This document shows positions 58,702 through 64,000 of a stretch of 64,000 bases of DNA, piece after piece. Position numbers and translations under genes: made by a program. Under the pieces are notes generated by a model. The model made no database searches. It saw only the letters and a program-made list of their open reading frames with translations, and was not told the origin of the DNA. Numbering within the stretch: position 1 is the stretch's first letter; each line of letters opens with the position of its first letter. The DNA lies in assembly GCF_003318295.1 (NCBI RefSeq), contig NZ_QOCW01000005.1, positions 1-64,000 on the forward strand. Reading direction: 5' to 3'. The stretch comes from Bacillus taeanensis. Lineage in GTDB: Bacteria; Bacillota; Bacilli; Bacillales; UBA6769.

Positions 58702-59475
58702 TTATTCTGCTCCAAGACCAGAAATAAATTCTGCTAATTTTTGACGGTCTTCTTCAGACCCTTCAAATGCATTAGCAGGCATTGCACCTCGTCCATTTTT
58801 AGTAATTTCAGCAATCTCTTCTGGAGATAACCCTGTAGCAATAAGCGTTGGTGCAGCTGGTCCACCTTCTAAGTTCTCACCATGACAGCTTACACAGCTT
58901 TGTGAAGCATAAATTTGATATCCTTCCGCTTCTGTATCAATTTCAACTTCAGGGACTTCAGAAATCTCACCTTGTGCTGCTGCTTTTTCCCAGTCATGCG
59001 TTACAACAGACTCCCATGTTAAATAAACGGTAGAAATTAAAGCCAATAACATCAGTCCAACAGCAATTGGGCGTTTAGAAGGACGTCGTTCTGGTCCGCG
59101 GTCTAACCATGGCGCAAGCATTAATGCTCCAAACGCAAGTCCTGGCATTACAACCGTACCGAGTAAAATATAATCACCTGCTGCATATTTATACTTTAAC
59201 AATTGGTATAAGAACAAGAAATACCAGTCTGGAAGTGGAATATATCCTGCATCAGTTGGATCAGCCATACGCTCTAACGGCGATGGATGAGCAATGGTTA
59301 AACATAAATAACCAATTAAAAACACAGAGCCTACCATCCATTCTTTTAGTAGAAAGTTAGGCCAAAAGGCTTCCGTTTTTCCAGGGTATTCCGAATAGTC
59401 TTTTGGTACATTTGGTTTTTTTGTTGCTGGGATACGAGAATCACCAACAAACTTCATCCCTTTACCTCGGTGCAT
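58702..59475 (-). CDS. qcrC: Menaquinol-cytochrome c reductase subunit QcrC
   Basis: 257 residues: subunit IV-like domain with three membrane helices (LKEWMVGSVFLIGY, YFLFLYQLLKYKY) fused to a C-terminal cytochrome c domain with CVSCH (about 190) and distal Met (RGAMPANAFEG). It carries electrons from the bc complex toward CtaC. Start ATG with GGAGGGG upstream. Confidence 0.96.
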   Translation of the reverse strand: MHRGKGMKFVGDSRIPATKKPNVPKDYSEYPGKTEAFWPNFLLKEWMVGSVFLIGYLCLTIAHPSPLERMADPTDAGYIPLPDWYFLFLYQLLKYKYAAGDYILLGTVVMPGLAFGALMLAPWLDRGPERRPSKRPIAVGLMLLALISTVYLTWESVVTHDWEKAAAQGEISEVPEVEIDTEAEGYQIYASQSCVSCHGENLEGGPAAPTLIATGLSPEEIAEITKNGRGAMPANAFEGSEEDRQKLAEFISGLGAE

Positions 59476-59507
59476 TTTTTCCCCTCCTTTATGTCAAAAT
59501 CCGAATC

Positions 59508-60179
59508 TTATAGCGGACCTGAAATACCTTGTTTACGAATCATAATAAAGTGTGCAGCCATTAAACCTAACAATGCTGCTGGTAAGAAAAATACGTGAAT
59601 TGCAAAGAAACGCGCTAATGTTTGAGCACCAATAATTTCCCCACCTGCTAAAAATGTCTTAGCAAGATCACCGACAATTGGTACTGTAACTGCAATTTCA
59701 AGTCCTACCTTTGTTGCAAATAACGCTTTCATATCCCACGGTAATAAATAACCTGTGAAACCAAGTCCCATCATTACAAAGAAAATTAATACGCCAACAA
59801 CCCAGTTTAATTCACGAGGCTTTTTATATGCACCTTGGAAAAATACACGGAGTGTATGTAAAAACATCATTACAATAACTAGACTGGCTCCCCAGTGATG
59901 CAGACCACGGACAATTACACCAAATGCTACTTCATTTTGCAGATAATAAACAGATTCCCATGCATTAATAATATCTGGCACATAGTACATTGTTAAAAAC
60001 ATTCCAGATAAAATTTGGATTACTGTAATAAAAAATGTTAGTCCTCCAAAACAGTAAACAAACGCTGAAAAATGGTGAGCAGGGTTAACATGCTCAGGCA
60101 CTTCATGGTCAGCAATATCTCGCCAAATCGGCGTAATATCTAAGCGCTCATCTACCCAATCATAGATTTTTTGTAACAT
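59508..60179 (-). CDS. qcrB: Menaquinol-cytochrome c reductase cytochrome b subunit QcrB
   Basis: 223 residues, four helices, cytochrome b6 type. Haem-ligand His lie in VRGLHHWGASLV and HTLRVF plus HVFFLPA and AAHFIM. Cys43 is present in FVYCFGG, the residue that in B. subtilis QcrB binds an extra haem c covalently. Overlaps nothing; follows qcrA by 12 bases. Confidence 0.97.
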   Translation of the reverse strand: MLQKIYDWVDERLDITPIWRDIADHEVPEHVNPAHHFSAFVYCFGGLTFFITVIQILSGMFLTMYYVPDIINAWESVYYLQNEVAFGVIVRGLHHWGASLVIVMMFLHTLRVFFQGAYKKPRELNWVVGVLIFFVMMGLGFTGYLLPWDMKALFATKVGLEIAVTVPIVGDLAKTFLAGGEIIGAQTLARFFAIHVFFLPAALLGLMAAHFIMIRKQGISGPL

Positions 60180-60191
60180 TGATTACGCCTC

Positions 60192-60686
60192 CTATCGAGC
60201 TTTTGCCTTACCTAAATATAATTTTCCGTCTTCAACCTTTTGTTCATATACATCTAATGGTGCTAGCGGCGGTGTACCAGGTACATTTGCGCCATCTTTT
60301 TCATAACGACCTAAGTGACACGGACAGAAGAATTGATTTGGATGCGCTGGATCAGTTCCCCAGTTAACAGTACAGCCAAGATGTTTACAAATTGGTGATA
60401 GTGCAACTACATCTTCATTCTCTTTGTAAACCCATGCCGATTGTGTTACTTCTGATTCATACCAACCGTCAACTTGTTGAACTTTAAAGTCAAAACGCTG
60501 TGGTTCATTTGTTAGTTTACTTACATCAGTTACAGCTACCATATCTTGACCCGCTTTTTCTTTTAAAAGTGGATCAATGGCAAAACGAACCATAGGCATA
60601 AGCATACCAGCCGCCATAAACCCACCTACACCTGTTAATGTATAGTTTAAGAATTGACGACGTGTTACTTCATCTTTTTTAGCCAT
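60192..60686 (-). CDS. qcrA: Rieske iron-sulfur subunit QcrA
   Basis: 165-residue (approx.) protein with an N-terminal RRQFLNYTLTG segment and membrane anchor, then the [2Fe-2S] domain with CKHLGCTVNW and CPCHLGRYEKDG. The RR-containing leader suggests Tat export. ATG 60686 has AAGGGGGG upstream; the longer frame adds 19 unlikely residues. First gene of qcrABC, with a promoter upstream. Confidence 0.96.
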   Translation of the reverse strand: MAKKDEVTRRQFLNYTLTGVGGFMAAGMLMPMVRFAIDPLLKEKAGQDMVAVTDVSKLTNEPQRFDFKVQQVDGWYESEVTQSAWVYKENEDVVALSPICKHLGCTVNWGTDPAHPNQFFCPCHLGRYEKDGANVPGTPPLAPLDVYEQKVEDGKLYLGKAKAR

Positions 60687-60762
60687 TGATTTTCCCCCCC
60701 TTATACTATAAGTCACGTCCATCCGGACATTGTAAACACACACATATTACTAGGACATTCCC

Positions 60763-60792
60763 ATGATAGCGTAATCTCTGTAAAACTGTCAA
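60763..60792 (-). promoter_or_regulatory. Sigma-A promoter of qcrABC
   Basis: On the minus strand TTGACA (60787-60792), 18 bases and TATCAT (60763-60768), about 77 bases upstream of the qcrA start. Confidence 0.6.
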
Positions 60793-60827
60793 TATTATCA
60801 TTTGCGAAAACGTGTATTATATGTATG

Positions 60828-61292
60828 TTACTGTTGATTTTGCCACTTTTTTGTTACAATTTGTAATAATTGCTTTGTTTGATCCTGCACAATTTCTAAT
60901 TTATATCTTTCATCCATATGTTCAAGCGGAACAACCGGCATCCAAATTAATGGGGCATCTAACTGTTCTTCATGTTGTTTCCATTCATTGTCTGCTGTAA
61001 AATAAAAAACATGTTTCATTCCACCTGCTTTTATTTCTTCTGTCCAGTTTTTCAGCCTGCTCACATGTTCTTCAAATTGTTCATTTTTCAAATATGTATA
61101 TGGTGGAAATTCCAGCACACGCCCATGAAGCTGCCTCTCTAATTCAGCTATTATAATTGTAATATACTCTCCCATTGCGACTGTACCTTTAATTTCCGTT
61201 TTCCAATTAATAGGGAGTAAAGGAATAAGAGCTGTATCTACATACTCTTTTGATTGCATATAAGCTTCTATATTCTTAGATGTCCACTTCAT
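60828..61292 (-). CDS. ypiF: DUF2487 family protein YpiF
   Basis: 154 residues, soluble, no signal. Starts MKWTSKNIEAYMQSKEYVDTA. Family of unknown function between ypiB and qcrA in Bacillus. Composition and the Trp-rich pattern (WKTEI, NEWKQH, IWMPVV) agree with it. The terminal part carries a charged helix. Confidence 0.82.
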   Translation of the reverse strand: MKWTSKNIEAYMQSKEYVDTALIPLLPINWKTEIKGTVAMGEYITIIIAELERQLHGRVLEFPPYTYLKNEQFEEHVSRLKNWTEEIKAGGMKHVFYFTADNEWKQHEEQLDAPLIWMPVVPLEHMDERYKLEIVQDQTKQLLQIVTKKWQNQQ

Positions 61293-61330
61293 AATAATAG
61301 TCTCCTTTTATTTGTATAGTTGAAACCATA

Positions 61331-61364
61331 AAGAAAACCCTTAAGAATATTCAAGGGTTTTCTT
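61331..61364 (-). terminator. ypiB terminator
   Basis: AAAACCCTT (61334-61342) pairs with AAGGGTTTT (61353-61361), then TTCTTTAT on the minus strand. The right arm overlaps the last codons of ypiB. Confidence 0.65.
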
Positions 61365-61905
61365 GCAGAATCTTTTTTAATTCTTCTGTTAACGCTTGAA
61401 AGGTGTTTATATCTTTTTGATCAAGGGCCTGATCTATTTTCTTCATCAGCTGATTTCGTTTAAATTTAAAAAATGATTCATCTAAAATTTGTTCTGCTAA
61501 GTCAGAAAATTCATGATTCACAAGCAATGTTTCAGGTAAAAATGGATTTTCCTCAACAACGGCTGCATACTTAGGGTTTTTACGAGCCGCTAAAAAATTC
61601 AGCTGAATATAAATGTCTTCTTCTTGATTTAAGCGAATGTCATGAAAGGATTTTTCAGCATCTGTTGTAATAATGTTCTGCTTATAAAATCGAAATGGGA
61701 CATCTTCCTCCATTTCCATTGTTGAAATAATCATGGCTTTTGGACAGTATTCCGCTTTTTCAACAAAGTGTACTTTTTCCATTACCACATCATCACTCAA
61801 CAAGTAATTTAATAACCATACACATTCACGTTTTTGAAATTTATAATTTTTTAAAAACCACTTTAGAAAATCCTTCTTTTCGGAGACAGAAATGGTGCTA
61901 CCCAT
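61351..61905 (-). CDS. ypiB: UPF0302/IDEAL-domain protein YpiB (ReoY type)
   Basis: 184 residues: an N-terminal UPF0302 domain with KRECVWLLNYLLSDD and CPKAMIIST, and a C-terminal IDEAL domain. The Listeria homologue ReoY controls turnover of MurA by ClpCP. Here it would connect cell-wall synthesis and the neighbouring respiratory genes only by position. GGAGG precedes the ATG. Confidence 0.87.
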   Translation of the reverse strand: MGSTISVSEKKDFLKWFLKNYKFQKRECVWLLNYLLSDDVVMEKVHFVEKAEYCPKAMIISTMEMEEDVPFRFYKQNIITTDAEKSFHDIRLNQEEDIYIQLNFLAARKNPKYAAVVEENPFLPETLLVNHEFSDLAEQILDESFFKFKRNQLMKKIDQALDQKDINTFQALTEELKKILQENP

Positions 61906-62007
61906 TGTAATTCCTCCTTGACGCCTAATGCGCTTTTTTTACTGATTCGTTAAAAAAAGAGTAAAATCCTTCTATAAATCAAAAAAATTTCATCCTTTTA
62001 AAATTTT

Positions 62008-63276
62008 TTAATAGTTTTCACGATCTTCTAATTCATATATAAGCTCTTCAAGATGAATAAGACTTTTATCAAGCTGAAGTGCTCTTTTAAACAATTGAAG
62101 CGCTTCTTTTTGACGTCCTTCTTCAATTAATAATTGTCCATATTCTTCAAGAAACTCGACATCTTGATGATAATGTTCATATGCCTTTTCATAAAACATC
62201 ACAGCCTTTTCATACTGCTCTTCTTGATAAAATGCATAGGCTAATGTCCAATCAAAAAATGGATCTTCTTCTCCCATTTCTTTTAATTGTTCAATCAGCT
62301 CAATCATATCATCATAGCGCTCTTTTTTCTTTAAAAAGCCAGCAAATTCTTTTGCCCCTTTTATAGAAGATGGATTTAATGCTAGAAAATTACGGTAATA
62401 CTGCTCTGCTTGTGCTGCATCCCCACTCTGCAATGAAAGTTGAGCAGCAGCTAAATAAAGCTCTTCATTATATTCATCTATTTGAATGCCTTCTTTTAAT
62501 GTTTGAAGAGCTTCTTCAACAGCACCTATTTTTTCAAAAGATTTAGCTAAATAAGGGTAAAGCGTACTATATTGAGAGTCCAGTTCTTTTAACTCGCTAA
62601 AAGCTTTAATTGAACGTTGATATTCTTCTAATTGAAACGCTGTAAAACCATAGCCAAATAAAGCATTTAGCTCCACTGTTGATTTTAAACCCTCTTCATA
62701 ATAATTTAGAGCTTCTTCAAACACACCACTTGCGCTAAGTGCCTCTGCGACACGAAGCTTAATATTTGTATCAGCAAATTTCTCTGCTTTCTGTAAAACT
62801 TTTTTATAATATGGAACCGCTTCTAAATAGTTTCCTTTTGCCAAATAAAATTCAGCTAATGCAAATAGAATAACGGTTTCTTCAGGAGCACGCCTTATTG
62901 CTGCCAGCAGCTTTTGTTCCGCAACCTCTTCAAGACCTTGTATGTGATAAAGATCAGCTAAAAGAAGTAATGCTCTTAAATACTCTGCATCATCTTCAGC
63001 AATTTCATTCAAAAGATTAATGGCCTCTTCCTCTTGATCAAGATCAACATAACATTCTGCCGCAAAAACAAGCAGCTCTCCCTCATCTGGATATTTTTGA
63101 AGCAGCTCTTCTATTACTTGTTTTGCTTCTTGAACTAATCCATAACGAAAATAAATTTCCGCAATTTCAAATTGTTCGCTATCATCAGCTGTTTTTTGAA
63201 ATTGTGCTAATAACTCAAGTCCCTCTGCTGCATCTCCATTTTCAATTTTTTCTATAGATTGTTGTAGAATATTCAT
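62008..63276 (-). CDS. ypiA: TPR-repeat protein YpiA
   Basis: 422 residues built of about ten tetratricopeptide repeats, such as AEIYFRYGLVQEAKQVI and FALAEFYLAKGNYLEAV. Likely a protein scaffold; partner unknown. ATG 63276 follows AAGGAG; the longer frame adds nine. In B. subtilis ypiA follows aroE (EPSP synthase), and here a different gene stands upstream. Confidence 0.88.
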   Translation of the reverse strand: MNILQQSIEKIENGDAAEGLELLAQFQKTADDSEQFEIAEIYFRYGLVQEAKQVIEELLQKYPDEGELLVFAAECYVDLDQEEEAINLLNEIAEDDAEYLRALLLLADLYHIQGLEEVAEQKLLAAIRRAPEETVILFALAEFYLAKGNYLEAVPYYKKVLQKAEKFADTNIKLRVAEALSASGVFEEALNYYEEGLKSTVELNALFGYGFTAFQLEEYQRSIKAFSELKELDSQYSTLYPYLAKSFEKIGAVEEALQTLKEGIQIDEYNEELYLAAAQLSLQSGDAAQAEQYYRNFLALNPSSIKGAKEFAGFLKKKERYDDMIELIEQLKEMGEEDPFFDWTLAYAFYQEEQYEKAVMFYEKAYEHYHQDVEFLEEYGQLLIEEGRQKEALQLFKRALQLDKSLIHLEELIYELEDRENY

Positions 63277-63312
63277 TACTATATCTCCTTTTCCCCTAAT
63301 CAAACTATTTTC

Positions 63313-63999
63313 TTACTTTTTTTCATAAGGTTTAAAATAACCTGGGCGATGAATAAATAACTGCTTTCCATGTCCTACTCTAAAAATAAGTTCGTGGTTA
63401 ATTTTTAAAAACTGTCCCTTAGAAACAACTACACAAGGATTTATTGTATCATACGGAACGGATGTTTGTTCAATGAATTGATCTTCACTTCTGTATAAAA
63501 TATAATCAAGATCACTATTATTTCCTAAACGTCCTTTGAATGGGTACACACCAATTTTTTTTAATAAACTGAGAGAAAGAGGGGTGTGCATCTTTAAATC
63601 AAGAGAATATGTTTCAATTGTAAAGGCTTCAGCAATTTCCTTCCACTTTAATGCACATTGACGCTTTTCACGAATAGACTGAAATTCAAACTTCCATCTT
63701 GGAATGATAACAATCTGATAATTCCACATTTCATTACGTATCCATTCCCAAGTTGGTTTATTTAAATCAGATTCATCATATATATCTACTATTATTAGTG
63801 GAATTCTATACTTTTTACATTTTCTTATGAACGATGCCTTTAATTCAACAATGGGAATCGAAATGGAAAATAAATAATCAATTGAACTTTGACCCATATT
63901 CTTACGGGCTTTTAATAAGATTTGTTCTAGTTCGTTTTCACTCTTTATTGGACAAATAGGAATGACGGTTGTACACCCTTTTGTTTGAAGCTGCACCAT
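63313..63999 (-). CDS. Unrecognised protein at right edge, possibly partial
   Basis: At least 228 codons, ending PGYFKPYEKK. ATG 63999 is the second-last base of the window, so the true start may be outside it. No signal, membrane or catalytic motif stands out; the sequence is rich in Trp, Ile and Lys (WEWIRNEMWNYQIVIIPRWKF) and ends in a beta-rich, RVGHGKQLFIHRPGYF segment. It ends 36 bases before ypiA and shares its direction, so it may be cotranscribed. I do not recognise it. Confidence 0.6.
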   Translation of the reverse strand: MVQLQTKGCTTVIPICPIKSENELEQILLKARKNMGQSSIDYLFSISIPIVELKASFIRKCKKYRIPLIIVDIYDESDLNKPTWEWIRNEMWNYQIVIIPRWKFEFQSIREKRQCALKWKEIAEAFTIETYSLDLKMHTPLSLSLLKKIGVYPFKGRLGNNSDLDYILYRSEDQFIEQTSVPYDTINPCVVVSKGQFLKINHELIFRVGHGKQLFIHRPGYFKPYEKK

Positions 64000-64000
64000 C

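Overview
This 64 kb window is AT-rich chromosomal DNA from an endospore-forming member of the Bacillaceae. The evidence is the sporulation genes (spoVD, spoVE, ylbJ, ypjB, a gerR-like regulator, the forespore RNA csfG), the bacillithiol genes bshA, bshB1 and bshC, a caa3 oxidase, a qcrABC complex and a Bacillus-type division and cell-wall (dcw) cluster. I do not name a species. I saw no rRNA, tRNA, insertion sequence, prophage or CRISPR array. Most genes lie on the minus strand, so the biological order runs right to left.

Region by region. (1) 1-20340: the dcw cluster, transcribed leftwards from an mraZ remnant through rsmH, ftsL, pbpB, spoVD, murE, murF, mraY, murD, spoVE, murG, murB, divIB, ylxW, ylxX, sbp and ftsA to ftsZ. 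It builds lipid II and the divisome. (2) 20343-38640: bshC, a DUF3397 gene, panE, ylbP, gerR/ylbO, rpmF, ylbN, ylbM, ylbL, ylbK, ylbJ, coaD, rsmD, csfG, a DUF7147 gene, ylbG, ylbF, a lipoprotein, ylbE, ylbD, a thioesterase, ylbC, ylbB, a LysM-CAP protein, a YugN-like protein and an Asp23 protein. (3) 38750-47307: a YtvI-type membrane protein, bdbC and bdbD, then the haem A and caa3 oxidase genes ctaF, ctaE, ctaD, ctaC, ctaB and the divergent ctaA. (4) 47369-63999: panD, panC, panB, birA, cca, bshA, bshB1, mgsA, dapB, ypjD, ypjC, a YugP-type protease, ypjB, ypjA, qcrC, qcrB, qcrA, ypiF, ypiB, ypiA and an unrecognised gene at the right edge.

Main points of interest. mraZ, normally the first dcw gene and its transcriptional repressor, is a clear pseudogene, yet a three-box array matching the MraZ operator survives upstream. 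panBCD has a leader with two tandem hairpins of the same two-bulged-A design (the pan motif) followed by an intrinsic terminator. ylbC has no usual start codon where its signal peptide begins; an AUA sits at the ideal distance from a strong ribosome binding site. csfG is preceded by a textbook sigma-F/sigma-G promoter. ctaA is fused by convergence to panD, joining two blocks that are far apart in B. subtilis.

Links between genes: panE, panBCD and coaD are all coenzyme A genes; bshA, bshB1 and bshC together make bacillithiol; qcrABC and ctaCDEF form a menaquinol-to-oxygen respiratory branch, with BdbCD supplying disulfides outside the membrane. Start positions were chosen by ribosome binding site and family length, and often lie inside the longest open frame.
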